Source of the DNA: Mycolicibacterium litorale
GTDB taxonomy: Bacteria > Actinomycetota > Actinomycetes > Mycobacteriales > Mycobacteriaceae
Reading direction: 5' to 3'
Assembly: GCF_014218295.1 (NCBI RefSeq)
Contig: NZ_AP023287.1
Span: forward strand, 4,588,001 to 4,652,000
DNA: 64,000 bases
Part shown: in pieces, positions 54,683 to 63,924 of the stretch
Layout: each line of letters begins with the position of its first letter
Numbering within the stretch: position 1 is the first letter of the stretch
Translations under genes and position numbers: made by a program
Notes under the pieces: generated by a model
What the model was told of the DNA's origin: nothing
Seen by the model: the letters and a program-made list of their open reading frames with translations, nothing else
The model's database searches: none

Positions 54683-54703
54683 CTGCTGTACACAGTACCG
54701 CAG
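54683..54703. promoter_or_regulatory. Candidate operator, 21-bp inverted repeat
   Basis: Arms CTGCTGTAC (54683-54691) and GTACCGCAG (54695-54703) around ACA match at 8 of 9 positions; the core is GTAC-ACA-GTAC. It lies in the 165-base divergent region 33 bases upstream of the AurF-like gene and is well placed to block or activate its promoter. Confidence 0.45.
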
Positions 54704-54801
54704 GTATCGGGTAAAAGTCCATGGGCACTGTGAGGGTTTGCTGTGGTTTCGGTGTCGTTGGTCGCGCCAGGCGCAACTGGCTACACCCAAATCGCGGGAA
54801 C

Positions 54802-54807
54802 TAGGCT
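54802..54807 (+). promoter_or_regulatory. -10 box of a probable leaderless serC transcript
   Basis: TAGGCT ends 8 bases before the ATG at 54816. No ribosome-binding site is visible. Confidence 0.4.
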
Positions 54808-54812
54808 GGTGA

Positions 54813-55928
<1,116 letters not shown>

Positions 55929-55986
55929 CTCGCGCCGCGTGTCAGCGCGATCACGGACAGGTAACGCAGTAGGCTGACCAGCTAAT

Positions 55987-56018
55987 CGGGCCGGCGCTAC
56001 GCGCCGCTGGCGGGCCCG
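55987..56018 (+). promoter_or_regulatory. GC-rich leader hairpin before sepH
   Basis: A perfect CGGCGC-TAC-GCGCCG hairpin (55992-56006) is nested within CGGGC (55987-55991) / GCCCG (56014-56018), ending where the GGAGGAGG ribosome-binding site begins. A TAGGCT box (55971-55976) just upstream may be the sepH -10, making this the 5' leader. Confidence 0.35.
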
Positions 56019-56030
56019 GAGGAGGTCGTG

Positions 56031-56852
56031 GTGCGGCAACTCAGGGTCGTCGAACTCGACGTCGACGGCAAGACGCTCGTCTGCCAAACCGACTCCGGTG
56101 AGAAGTACACGTTGCGTGTCGACGAACGACTCCGCGCCGCCGCGCGCGGTGACCGGGCCGGGTTCAACCGCGCGGCCGACCAAACGATGATCGATGTCGA
56201 GGTGCACAACGTGCTGCGTCCCAGAGATATCCAGTCCAAGATCCGCGCGGGTGCATCGGTCGAACAGGTCGCCAACGCCTCGGGCATGCCGATCGAACGC
56301 GTCGAGCGGTTCGCCCACCCGGTGCTGCTGGAGCGGTCGAGGGCCGCCGAACTCGCCACCGCCGCGCATCCGGTTCTCTCGGACGGACCCGCGGTGCTCA
56401 CCCTGCTCGAGACCGTCAGCACCGCGCTCGTCGCCCGCGGCCTCGATCCCGACGCGACGACGTGGGACGCCTGGCGCAACGAGGACGGACGCTGGACCGT
56501 CCAGGTGGCGTGGAAGGCGGGCCGCTCCGACAACGTCGCGCATTTCCGGTTCGCCCCCGGTGCCCACGGCGGCACGGTGACCGCGTTCGACGAGGCCGCC
56601 TACCAGCTCATCGACCCGAACTTCGCCCGCCCGCTGCGTCCGGTGGCGCCGTTGGCCCAGCTCGACTTCGACACCCCCTCGCTCTCCCCGGCCGCCGCTC
56701 CCGCCCCCGCGCCGCAGTCCGAACCGGAACCGGCCCCCGAGCCCGAAGCCGAGGCCCCGAAGCCGGCGAAGAGCCGCAAGGCCAAGGCGCGTCCCACCGT
56801 GCCCGGCTGGGAGGACGTGCTGCTCGGCGTCCGCTCCAGCGGGCAACGCTGA
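56031..56852 (+). CDS. sepH: SepH, septation protein (Rv0883c type)
   Basis: 273 residues. N-terminal DUF3071-type region (MRQLRVVELDVDGKTLVCQ, then RAGASVEQVANASGMPIERVERFAHPVLLE with a helix-turn-helix-like part), and a Pro/Glu/Ala-rich disordered C-terminus from about residue 220. SepH promotes FtsZ assembly at the division septum in Streptomyces and mycobacteria. The start at GTG 56031 is preferred to GTG 56028 because it lies 5 rather than 2 bases after GGAGGAGG and gives the usual MR start. Confidence 0.9.
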   Translation: MRQLRVVELDVDGKTLVCQTDSGEKYTLRVDERLRAAARGDRAGFNRAADQTMIDVEVHNVLRPRDIQSKIRAGASVEQVANASGMPIERVERFAHPVLLERSRAAELATAAHPVLSDGPAVLTLLETVSTALVARGLDPDATTWDAWRNEDGRWTVQVAWKAGRSDNVAHFRFAPGAHGGTVTAFDEAAYQLIDPNFARPLRPVAPLAQLDFDTPSLSPAAAPAPAPQSEPEPAPEPEAEAPKPAKSRKAKARPTVPGWEDVLLGVRSSGQR

Positions 56853-56865
56853 GCCGGCACCGACG

Positions 56866-57150
56866 TCAGACCGGCGCCATCCCGCTGAGCGTCAGCGCCA
56901 GTAGCGCCAGCCATCCGCCCGCCACGCCAACCGCGGCACCGAACGCGAACCACCGCCACACCGGCCTGCCGCGCCACCCCCACACGGTCGGCGCCAACCC
57001 GCCGACGGCGACCATGTTCAGGCCGATCGCCAACAGCGGATGCACCCGCATCAACCCGAAGCTCAGCACGATCACGGCCGTCGCGGTGACAGCGGCGACA
57101 CCGGCGGCCACCGTCAAACCCGTTCCCCACGGCGTGGATTCGTCGGTCAC
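56866..57150 (-). CDS. DUF2537 membrane protein (Rv0882 type)
   Basis: 94 residues from GTG. Three hydrophobic helices (about 9-32, 36-56 and 66-90) with a basic WGWRGRPVWRW loop. It matches Rv0882 in size, type and position between sepH and the SpoU methyltransferase. Function unknown. Confidence 0.85.
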   Translation of the reverse strand: MTDESTPWGTGLTVAAGVAAVTATAVIVLSFGLMRVHPLLAIGLNMVAVGGLAPTVWGWRGRPVWRWFAFGAAVGVAGGWLALLALTLSGMAPV

Positions 57151-57194
57151 TCGACCATCACCCCGGTCGCTGCGCTCCTGCCCACCGGGTCAAC

Positions 57195-58007
57195 CTAACC
57201 CGACCGCACACGTTCGTAGAACGCCAGCGCGGCCGCGGTCGCGACGTTGAGCGAGTCGGTGCCGCGCGACATCGGGATGCGCACGCGGCGGTCGCTGGCG
57301 CGCATCGCCCGTTCGGTCAGGCCGGGGCCCTCCGCACCGACGAGCACCGCGACCTTGTCCGCGGCCAGCGCCGCCATGGCATCGGCGAGAGTATCGGCGG
57401 CCGGGTCGGGCGTCATGGCGAGCAATCTGAACCCATTGGCGCGCAACAGGTCCAGCTCCTGAGGCCAGGCGGTGGCACGGGCGAACGGCACCAGCAGCGC
57501 GTGCCCCATCGACACCCGCACCGCCCGGCGGTACAGCGGATCGGCGCAGCCCGCGCCGAAGATCACCGCGTCGACGCCGAGCCCGGCGGCGTTGCGGAAG
57601 ATCGAGCCGAGGTTCTCGTGGTCGTTGACCCCTTCGAGCACCGCGACCGTGCGGGCGCCCTCGAGCACCTCGTCGACGGTGAGTTCGGGTGGGCGCGACG
57701 CCGACGCCAGCACGCCACGGTTGAGGTGGAAGCCGACGACCTCGGCCATCACCTCCGCGCTGGCCCGGTAGAACGGGGCGTCGACGCTGTCGAGGTCACC
57801 GTCGAGTTCGGTCAGCCGGCGGTCGGTGCCGAGCAGTGCGCGCGGGGTGAACCGGGACGCCACCATGCGCTGGACCACCAGCACCCCCTCGGCGATCACC
57901 AGCCCCTTGCCGCTGGGCAGATCGGGTCGGCGGTCGATGCTGTTGAGGTCCCGGAAGTCGTCGAGCCGGGGGTCGGCAGGGTCGTCGACGTCGATGACTG
58001 TGGTCAA
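57195..58007 (-). CDS. SpoU/TrmH-family RNA 2'-O-methyltransferase (Rv0881 type)
   Basis: 270 residues from TTG, the only reasonable start in frame. The SPOUT trefoil-knot motifs are present: NDHENLGSIFRNAAGLG, VLVGAEGPGLTE and IPMSRGTDSLNVATAAAL. The N-terminal 100 residues form a substrate-binding L7Ae-like domain (GLVIAEGVLVVQRM). It should methylate rRNA or tRNA using S-adenosylmethionine. Same position as in M. tuberculosis. It follows the MarR gene on the same strand. Confidence 0.9.
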   Translation of the reverse strand: MTTVIDVDDPADPRLDDFRDLNSIDRRPDLPSGKGLVIAEGVLVVQRMVASRFTPRALLGTDRRLTELDGDLDSVDAPFYRASAEVMAEVVGFHLNRGVLASASRPPELTVDEVLEGARTVAVLEGVNDHENLGSIFRNAAGLGVDAVIFGAGCADPLYRRAVRVSMGHALLVPFARATAWPQELDLLRANGFRLLAMTPDPAADTLADAMAALAADKVAVLVGAEGPGLTERAMRASDRRVRIPMSRGTDSLNVATAAALAFYERVRSG

Positions 58008-58035
58008 CGCTGCGCTCTTCGCACGGCGGCGAAGC

Positions 58036-58464
58036 TTACGCGCTCTCCTCCACCATCGCCGACATCAGGTCCGCCGCCATCAGCAGGGTCTTGCGCTGTT
58101 CGGGGTCGAGCTGGGAAAGCCGGCGCTGCAGCCATTCCTGACTCGCCTTTTTCTCCGCTTCCACGAGTTGGGCCCCCGCGGGCGACACCGAAACCAACAC
58201 CTGGCGGCCGTCGACCGGGTGGGCATTGCGCGCGACGAATCCCATTTCGGCGAGCGAAGCGATTACCCGGGTCATCGACGGCGGACGCACCCGTTCCCGC
58301 ACAGCTAACGCACCAGGAGTCATCGCACCCTCTTTGGCCAGCGTCGACAGCGCTGACAATTGCGACAGCGAAATGGGGGATTCGGCACGCCGGAAGCGTA
58401 ATTGGCGAGCCAGCCGCACCACAGCGAGAGACAAATCGCTGGCCAACCGAGACTCGAGGTCCAT
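58036..58464 (-). CDS. MarR-family regulator (Rv0880 type)
   Basis: 142 residues, matching Rv0880 (143). Winged helix-turn-helix ([23 protein letters not shown], then [31 protein letters not shown]). The ATG at 58464 is preceded by a TAGTAT -10 box (58475-58480) 10 bases away, giving a near-leaderless mRNA. A longer in-frame extension upstream is not supported. Divergent from the DUF2530 gene. Confidence 0.9.
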   Translation of the reverse strand: MDLESRLASDLSLAVVRLARQLRFRRAESPISLSQLSALSTLAKEGAMTPGALAVRERVRPPSMTRVIASLAEMGFVARNAHPVDGRQVLVSVSPAGAQLVEAEKKASQEWLQRRLSQLDPEQRKTLLMAADLMSAMVEESA

Positions 58465-58544
58465 CACAAAGCAAATACTACATAGGGTCGTGAAAGGCGG
58501 CGAGCAAAACCGATAAGCATTGTTACGGCGACTTTCCGATGGAC

Positions 58545-58550
58545 TAGGTT
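58545..58550 (+). promoter_or_regulatory. -10 box of a probable leaderless DUF2530 transcript
   Basis: TAGGTT ends 8 bases before the ATG at 58559, in the 94-base divergent region with the MarR gene. No ribosome-binding site. Confidence 0.4.
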
Positions 58551-58558
58551 GGCCATTG

Positions 58559-58819
58559 ATGGCCGACGAACCCGCTTCCGAAGACCCGCAGCCGCCCGCC
58601 CTGCCTGCCGGCCTGCTGGAGCCGTGGCCCGTCATCCTGGTGATCGCCGCGGCCTGGCTGATCGCCGCGGTGCTCGCCTTCACCGTCTCGGCACTGCACG
58701 AGTGGCGGCCGTACACGATCGCCGGGCTGGGCATCGGCGTGCTTGGCACGTCGATCTTCCTGTGGCAACGTCAGGCCGTGCGCCGCGGCGCCCGTGGTGC
58801 GCAGAGCGGGCTCCGCTGA
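58559..58819 (+). CDS. Small membrane protein, DUF2530-like (Rv0879c type)
   Basis: 86 residues: an acidic and Pro-rich N-terminus, two hydrophobic helices (about 24-46 and 51-69) and a basic C-terminus ([10 protein letters not shown]). It matches Rv0879c (91) in size and place. Followed after 23 bases by the SRPBCC gene, which has its own strong ribosome-binding site. Function unknown. Confidence 0.82.
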   Translation: MADEPASEDPQPPALPAGLLEPWPVILVIAAAWLIAAVLAFTVSALHEWRPYTIAGLGIGVLGTSIFLWQRQAVRRGARGAQSGLR

Positions 58820-58842
58820 CCCCGGCAACCCAAGGAGGACGT

Positions 58843-59295
58843 ATGGCCGCACCACTGCTGCACGCAGAGATCGACATCGACGCCCCGGTGGCCAAGGTGT
58901 GGTCGCTGGTCTCGGATCTGAGCCGGATGCCGCAGTGGAGCCCGCAGTGCCGCGTCATGAAACCCCTCGGGCCGCTGCGGCCGGGGACCAGGACGATCAA
59001 CCTCAACCGGCGCAACTTCCTCGTCTGGCCCACCACCTGCACGGTCACCGAGGTCATCCCGGAGAAGAAGGTCGCGTTCCGCGTCAACGCCAACCGCACG
59101 GTGTGGAGCTATGAACTCGAACCCACCGCCACCGGCACCCGGCTGGTCGAGACCCGCAACGCCGAGAACGGTGTCACCGCGGTGTCGAACATGACCGTCA
59201 ACGCCCTGTTCGGCGGGGTGCCCAGCTTCGAGGAGGAGCTCGTCGCCGGGATGAACGAATCGCTGGCCAAGATCAAGGCCGCGGCGGAGCGATAG
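58843..59295 (+). CDS. SRPBCC-family polyketide cyclase/dehydrase-like protein
   Basis: 150 residues with AAGGAGG 4 bases before the ATG. SRPBCC/START fold: IDIDAPVAKVWSLVSDLSRMPQWSPQC at the N-terminus and a long C-terminal helix FEEELVAGMNESLAKIKAA. Such proteins bind hydrophobic ligands and can act as cyclases, carriers or stress proteins. In an operon with the DUF2530-like gene. Distinct in sequence from the Rv0910-type SRPBCC protein at 5509. Confidence 0.87.
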   Translation: MAAPLLHAEIDIDAPVAKVWSLVSDLSRMPQWSPQCRVMKPLGPLRPGTRTINLNRRNFLVWPTTCTVTEVIPEKKVAFRVNANRTVWSYELEPTATGTRLVETRNAENGVTAVSNMTVNALFGGVPSFEEELVAGMNESLAKIKAAAER

Positions 59296-59296
59296 C

Positions 59297-60070
59297 TCAG
59301 TCGTTGTCCGCGAGCTCGACGACCCCGTCGTCGTAGGGGTCGTAGAGCGGCGACCCGGAACCCTGCGGCGCCGGGGTGTCGGAGTGCGCACCGCAGCCGT
59401 ACTCCGAATCGACCACGTGGCCGTCGGCCGACATCTCGTTCGCGCAGACGCCGAACATCACCCCGAGCGAACCCGACAGCGGGAGATAGAAGCCACAGTC
59501 CCGGCACACCCGCTTCGTCGAGCGTGCCATCGCCGAGCCGGGACCGAAGTCGCCGTCGTGCCAGCGTTGCGCCGCGTCGAGGCGGCCCCACTGGCTGAGC
59601 ACCTGCCGCCGCCCGAACCCGACCTCCGCGGCGGTTTCGTCGACCTGCGGGTCACCGCTGGCCAGGTATCCGGGAACGAGCCGGGGGTCCTCGCGCGGCG
59701 GGGCGAGGAGATCACCGGGTCCCAGATCCCCGGGCCGCACCCGGTCCTGCCAGGGCACCCATTTGGGTGCCAGCAGTGCCGTCGGGCCCGGTACCAGCAC
59801 CAATTCGCTGATCGTGGCGTGCTCGGCCCCCGGGTAGGCCGCGACGACGACGGCCCACTGCCAACCCCGGTAGCCGGGCATGTCGGCCAGGAACCGGTGT
59901 GTGGCCGACGTCGGGTCCTCGAACGAGGCGCCGAGGTACTCGCCGATCGTGTCCGGCCCGCTGAACTCGGCGAGCGCGGCGCGTGCCTGGTCCACGGCAC
60001 CCAGCAGCACCGCCTCCAGGTCGGCGGGGCGTTGTGCCACGTCTGCGGGGGTGTCGGTCACGCTGTCCAT
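59297..60070 (-). CDS. DUF3027 protein (Rv0877 type)
   Basis: 257 residues. Matches Rv0877 (262) in size and position. The N-terminal half contains YLGASFEDPTSATHRFLADMPGYRGWQWAVVV; the C-terminal half has four cysteines (CRDCGFYLPLSGSLGVMFGV followed by CANEM, then YGCGAHSD) that look like a zinc-binding site. Function unknown. The stop lies one base from the SRPBCC stop (convergent). Confidence 0.87.
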   Translation of the reverse strand: MDSVTDTPADVAQRPADLEAVLLGAVDQARAALAEFSGPDTIGEYLGASFEDPTSATHRFLADMPGYRGWQWAVVVAAYPGAEHATISELVLVPGPTALLAPKWVPWQDRVRPGDLGPGDLLAPPREDPRLVPGYLASGDPQVDETAAEVGFGRRQVLSQWGRLDAAQRWHDGDFGPGSAMARSTKRVCRDCGFYLPLSGSLGVMFGVCANEMSADGHVVDSEYGCGAHSDTPAPQGSGSPLYDPYDDGVVELADND

Positions 60071-60158
60071 CGCACCCCATAGTGCCGCAGAGCGATACCG
60101 GAAAGCCACACCGGTCGGCTGTCGGCCACCAGTCGGTGCGATGAGGGAGAATCGGAAC

Positions 60159-61841
60159 GTGGCCGGCGGACGTGATGAGGGTGACGGAGATTTCCGGCGC
60201 GACGCTCGTTACTACCCGCCCCGGCCGCCCGCGGGTCACGACCACCCCGGCATGGCGAACTATCCCAGCGACGGCGGCTCCTACCGGCGTGGCCGCAGGC
60301 AGTCCATGCCGAGCGCGAACCGCTGGTTGCCGCCGCTCGACGACCCGCCGCCGTCGGGCCACCACTACGAACCGCCCCCGGGGCACGGCGTCGGAGCCGG
60401 GAAGGTCACCGTCACCCGGGCCGCGGCGCAGCGCAGCCGCGAGATGGGGTCGAGGATGTACGGCCTGGTGCACCGGGCCGCCACCGCCGACGGCGCGGAC
60501 AAGTCGGGTCTGACCGCGCTGACGTGGCCGGTGGTGGCCAACTTCGCCGTCGACGCCGCGATGGCGGTGGCGCTGGCCAACACGTTGTTCTTCGCCGCGG
60601 CCAGCGGGGAGAGCAAGAGCAAGGTCGCGCTGTACCTGTTGATCACGATCGCCCCGTTCGCGGTGATCGCCCCGCTGATCGGCCCGGCCCTCGACCGGCT
60701 CCAGCACGGGCGGCGTGTGGCGCTGGCCGCGTCGTTCCTGGCCCGCACGGCGCTGGCGGTGCTGCTGATCGCGAACTACGACGGTGCCGGCGGCTACGAA
60801 TCCTGGGTGCTCTACCCGTGCGCGCTGGGGATGATGGTGCTGTCGAAATCGTTCTCGGTGCTGCGCAGCGCCGTCACGCCGCGGGTGCTGCCACCGACGA
60901 TCGACCTGGTCCGGGTCAACTCCCGGCTCACGACGTTCGGGCTGCTGGGCGGCACCGTGGTGGGTGGCGGTGTCGCGGCCGGCGCCGAATACCTGCTCAA
61001 CCTCTTCCACCTGCCCGGCGCGCTGTACGTGATCGTCGCGGTGACCGTCGCCGGTGCGGCCCTGTCGATGCGGATCCCCAAGTGGGTGGAGGTCACCGCC
61101 GGTGAGGTGCCCGCGACGCTGAGCTACCACGGCGGCAGCGGTGGTCTGCGTCGCGAACCGCCGCCGGAGCGGTCCGGTAAGGCCCGCCAACCCATGGGCC
61201 GCAACACCATCACCGCGCTGTGGGGCAATTGCACGATCAAGGTGATGGTCGGCTTCCTGTTCCTCTACCCGGCGTTCGTGGCGAAATCGCACGACGCCAC
61301 CGGCTGGGAGCAGCTGCGCATCCTCGGACTCATCGGCGCCGCGGCCGCGATCGGCAACTTCCTCGGCAACATGACCAGCGCCCGCCTGCAACTCGGCCAT
61401 CCCGCGCGGCTGGTGGTGCGCGCCGCCGTCGCGGTGACGGCGGCCTCGCTGCTGACCGCGGTGACCGGGAACCTGCTGGTCGCCGCCGTCGCCACCCTCA
61501 TCACCTCCGGGGCCAGCGCGATCGCCAAGGCATCGCTGGACGCGTCGCTGCAGGACGACCTGCCCGAGGAGTCGCGGGCCTCGGCGTTCGGCCGTTCCGA
61601 ATCGCTGCTGCAGCTGGCGTGGGTGGCCGGCGGGGCGACCGGGGTGCTCATCTACACGGAGCTGTGGATCGGCTTCACTACGATCACGGCCGTGTTGATT
61701 CTCGGTCTGGCGCAGACGGTGGTGAGTTATCGCGGCGAGTCGCTGATACCAGGGTTCGGCGGCAACCGTCCGGTGCTGGCCGAGCAGGAAGGGCGTCACG
61801 AAGGCCGGCGCACCGACACCGCCGGGGTGAGCTTCGAGTGA
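60159..61841 (+). CDS. MFS-like multi-pass membrane protein (Rv0876c type)
   Basis: 560 residues (Rv0876c 548). A long cytoplasmic N-terminus of about 110 residues, Arg- and Pro-rich, then about 12 helices of the major facilitator fold (LTALTWPVVANFAVDAAMAV onwards). GTG start is preceded by GAGAAT and 6 bases, suggesting a leaderless mRNA; an AGGGAGA overlaps the same stretch. The substrate is not known. Its stop overlaps the next start (GTGA). Confidence 0.87.
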   Translation: MAGGRDEGDGDFRRDARYYPPRPPAGHDHPGMANYPSDGGSYRRGRRQSMPSANRWLPPLDDPPPSGHHYEPPPGHGVGAGKVTVTRAAAQRSREMGSRMYGLVHRAATADGADKSGLTALTWPVVANFAVDAAMAVALANTLFFAAASGESKSKVALYLLITIAPFAVIAPLIGPALDRLQHGRRVALAASFLARTALAVLLIANYDGAGGYESWVLYPCALGMMVLSKSFSVLRSAVTPRVLPPTIDLVRVNSRLTTFGLLGGTVVGGGVAAGAEYLLNLFHLPGALYVIVAVTVAGAALSMRIPKWVEVTAGEVPATLSYHGGSGGLRREPPPERSGKARQPMGRNTITALWGNCTIKVMVGFLFLYPAFVAKSHDATGWEQLRILGLIGAAAAIGNFLGNMTSARLQLGHPARLVVRAAVAVTAASLLTAVTGNLLVAAVATLITSGASAIAKASLDASLQDDLPEESRASAFGRSESLLQLAWVAGGATGVLIYTELWIGFTTITAVLILGLAQTVVSYRGESLIPGFGGNRPVLAEQEGRHEGRRTDTAGVSFE

Positions 61842-62338
61842 AGCGCGTGCTGGCGGTCCTCGCGGCCGTCGCGGTGCTGGCCACTGCCGCCACCGCCGTC
61901 CTGGTGTGGCAGCTCACCCGCGACCACGAACCCGCGCTCCCGGAGATCAGCGCCTACTCGCGTGGTGAGCTGACGCGCGTCGGGCCCTACCAGTACTGCA
62001 ACGTCGTCGACCTCAACGACTGCGAGCCCGCGGGCCGGCAGGGCGAACTCCGGGTCAACGACCGCGACCCGGTGCAACTGTCGATCCCGACGGCGATCGC
62101 CGAGGCGCCGTGGCGGCTGCTGCAGGTCTACGAGGACCCGGTCAACACCACCGAATCACTGTTCCGGCCCGACAGCCGGCTGGCGGTCACGATCCCGACC
62201 GTCGATCCGCAGCGCGGGCGGCTCACCGGGATCGCCGTCCAACTGATGACACTGGTGCAGGACGAGACCGGCGAGGTGTTCGAGGTTCCGCACGCGGAGT
62301 GGTCCATCCGCATGGTGTGGGATCAGAACAAGTCCTAG
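61838..62338 (+). CDS. DUF2771 exported protein (Rv0875c type)
   Basis: 166 residues from a GTG overlapping the MFS-like stop. A signal peptide or N-terminal anchor (residues 4-26, LAVLAAVAVLATAATAVLVW) is followed by a polar domain with two cysteines (YQYCNVVDLNDCEP) likely to form a disulfide. It matches Rv0875c and the DUF2771 family. Cotranslation with the MFS-like protein suggests a joint envelope function. The stop shares CTAG with the convergent GST-like gene. Confidence 0.87.
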   Translation: MKRVLAVLAAVAVLATAATAVLVWQLTRDHEPALPEISAYSRGELTRVGPYQYCNVVDLNDCEPAGRQGELRVNDRDPVQLSIPTAIAEAPWRLLQVYEDPVNTTESLFRPDSRLAVTIPTVDPQRGRLTGIAVQLMTLVQDETGEVFEVPHAEWSIRMVWDQNKS

Positions 62339-63339
62339 AGCGGGGTGTGGTCGGCCGGTACCCGCTCCCCCTCGCGGGTCGGGCCCGGCGGGGTGCCGTC
62401 ACCGAAGGGTCTGCCGCCCAGCGCTTCGCGCCCGTGCGGGGTCAGCCAGTTGGCCAGATCGGGTCCCTTGGGCACCACCTTCGTCGGATTGATGTCGGTG
62501 TGCACGATGTAGTAGTGCTGCTTGATCTGTACGAAGTCGGTCGTGTCGCCGAATCCCGGGGTCTGGAACAGGTCACGCGCATAACCCCACAGCGCCGGCA
62601 TCTCCGACAGCTTGGCGCGGTTGCACTTGAAGTGCCCGTGGTAGACGGGGTCGAAGCGGGCGAGCGTCGTGAAGAGCCGGACGTCGGCCTCGGTGATGGT
62701 GTCGCCGACCAGGAAGCGCTGACCGGTGAGCCGCTCCTCGAGCCAGTCCAGCGCCGTGAACAGCCGGTCGTAGGCCTTCTCGTACGCGCGCTGTGAACCG
62801 GCGAAGCCGCAGCGGTAGACGCCGTTGTTGACCTCGGTGTAGATCCGCTGGGCCACCTCGTCGATCTCGTCGCGGTGCTTTTCGGGGTAGAGGTCCGGCG
62901 CACCGTCGCGGTGGTAGGCCGTCCATTCCGTCGAGAAGTCGAGCGTGATCTGCGGGAAGTCGTTCGTGACGACCTGACCCGTCGACACCTCGACGATCGC
63001 GGGCACCGTGATGCCCTTGGGGTAGTCGGGGAACCGCTTGAAGTAGGCGTCCCGCAGGCGCGGGATCTTCAGTACCGGGTCCACGCCGCCGGGGTCGAGG
63101 TCGAACGTCCAGCTGCGCTCGTCGTGGGTGGGCCCGCAGAAGCCGATGGACAGCGCGTCCTCGAGACCGAGCAGCCGCCGCACGATGATCGTGCGGTTCG
63201 CCCAGGGACAGGCACGCGCGACGATCAGCCGGTAGCGGCCCGGTTCCACCGGGTAGCCGTCACGGCCGTCGGCGGTGATCCGATCGGTGATGTAGTCGGT
63301 GTCGCGGTTGAACTCGCCGCCGCTTGCGACATAAGCCAT
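62335..63339 (-). CDS. Xi-class GST-like protein (glutathionyl-hydroquinone reductase/ECM4 family)
   Basis: 334 residues. Thioredoxin-like N-terminal domain with active-site Cys44 in ARACPWANRT, the CPWA signature of the Xi class, and a helical C-terminal domain (NNGVYRCGFAGSQRAYEKAYD, TEADVRLFTTLARFDPVYHGHFKCN). These enzymes reduce glutathionyl-quinones. Mycobacteria make mycothiol rather than glutathione, so the natural thiol partner must differ. It lies downstream of cspB on the same strand. Confidence 0.9.
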   Translation of the reverse strand: MAYVASGGEFNRDTDYITDRITADGRDGYPVEPGRYRLIVARACPWANRTIIVRRLLGLEDALSIGFCGPTHDERSWTFDLDPGGVDPVLKIPRLRDAYFKRFPDYPKGITVPAIVEVSTGQVVTNDFPQITLDFSTEWTAYHRDGAPDLYPEKHRDEIDEVAQRIYTEVNNGVYRCGFAGSQRAYEKAYDRLFTALDWLEERLTGQRFLVGDTITEADVRLFTTLARFDPVYHGHFKCNRAKLSEMPALWGYARDLFQTPGFGDTTDFVQIKQHYYIVHTDINPTKVVPKGPDLANWLTPHGREALGGRPFGDGTPPGPTREGERVPADHTPL

Positions 63340-63360
63340 GTCACGAGCATGCCCGATCTC

Positions 63361-63420
63361 GCCGAGTGTGAAGCCAGTGCGGGGAACCCGCCAGGATTTC
63401 GCAAGGACTTCACATTCGGC
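63361..63420. repeat. Inverted repeat with 13-bp arms between cspB and the GST-like gene
   Basis: GCCGAGTGTGAAG (63361-63373) pairs with CTTCACATTCGGC (63408-63420) over 13 positions with one G-U pair, around 34 bases. It lies 15 bases after the cspB stop on the minus strand and may end that transcript, though no U-tract follows. The GCCGAG arm start is shared with the elements at 5442 and 45220. Confidence 0.5.
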
Positions 63421-63435
63421 GCACAGCCGCAGAAC

Positions 63436-63846
63436 TCAGGCGTCGAGTTCGCGGGCGACGGCCTTGACGACCTCCGACACCCGCCGCGCGACCTTGCGGT
63501 CGGGGTAGCGGCCCTTCTGCAGGTCCGGCTGGATCGTGCTCTCCAGCAGCGTGATCAGGTCACCGATCATGCCGTGAAGCTCGTCGGGGGTGTGCTTGTG
63601 CTCGGGACGCTCGGCCTCGCGCCGGGCCTTACTCAGGCTCGGCGGCGGATCGATGAGCGTGACGCTCAAGGCCTGTGGGCCCCGCCGCCCCGCCGCGACA
63701 CCGAACTCGACGCGCTGGCCCGCCTTGAGACCTTCGACACCCGCGGGCAGCGCCGAGGACCGGACGTAGACGTCCTCGCCGTCCTCCTGGGACAGAAAGC
63801 CGAAGCCCTTGTCGGCGTCGTACCACTTCACCCTGCCGGTCGGCAC
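63436..63846 (-). CDS. cspB: Cold-shock-domain protein CspB with C-terminal extension
   Basis: 136 residues, matching CspB (Rv0871, 135). The first 70 are a cold-shock domain with RNP1 KGFGFL and RNP2 DVYVRSS; the remaining 65 are a mycobacterial helical extension ([39 protein letters not shown]). It should bind single-stranded RNA or DNA. GTG 63846 is chosen because it gives the usual PTGRVKWYD start and has AGGTGA 5 bases upstream; GTG 63855 and ATG 63879 are alternatives. The 5' leader carries a perfect hairpin. Confidence 0.9.
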   Translation of the reverse strand: MPTGRVKWYDADKGFGFLSQEDGEDVYVRSSALPAGVEGLKAGQRVEFGVAAGRRGPQALSVTLIDPPPSLSKARREAERPEHKHTPDELHGMIGDLITLLESTIQPDLQKGRYPDRKVARRVSEVVKAVARELDA

Positions 63847-63883
63847 TGTCGTCACCTGCTCGTCGTCTCGCGTCAACATGAGA

Positions 63884-63910
63884 ACGCGTCCCGCTTGCGC
63901 CGGGACGCGT
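63884..63910 (-). promoter_or_regulatory. Perfect stem-loop in the cspB 5' leader
   Basis: ACGCGTCCCG (63884-63893) pairs perfectly with CGGGACGCGT (63901-63910) around a 7-base loop. If transcription starts about 7 bases after the -10 box at 63919-63924, the hairpin is at the very 5' end of the cspB mRNA, where it could stabilise the message or sense temperature. Confidence 0.55.
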
Positions 63911-63918
63911 CGAGGCCG

Positions 63919-63924
63919 ATCCTA
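63919..63924 (-). promoter_or_regulatory. Predicted cspB -10 box
   Basis: On the minus strand TAGGAT matches TAnnnT, about 65-70 bases upstream of the GTG. No convincing -35 box. The 76 bases to the right edge show no further gene; a plus-strand GAAGGAAGAAG near 63980 may be a ribosome-binding site for a gene outside the window. Confidence 0.4.
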
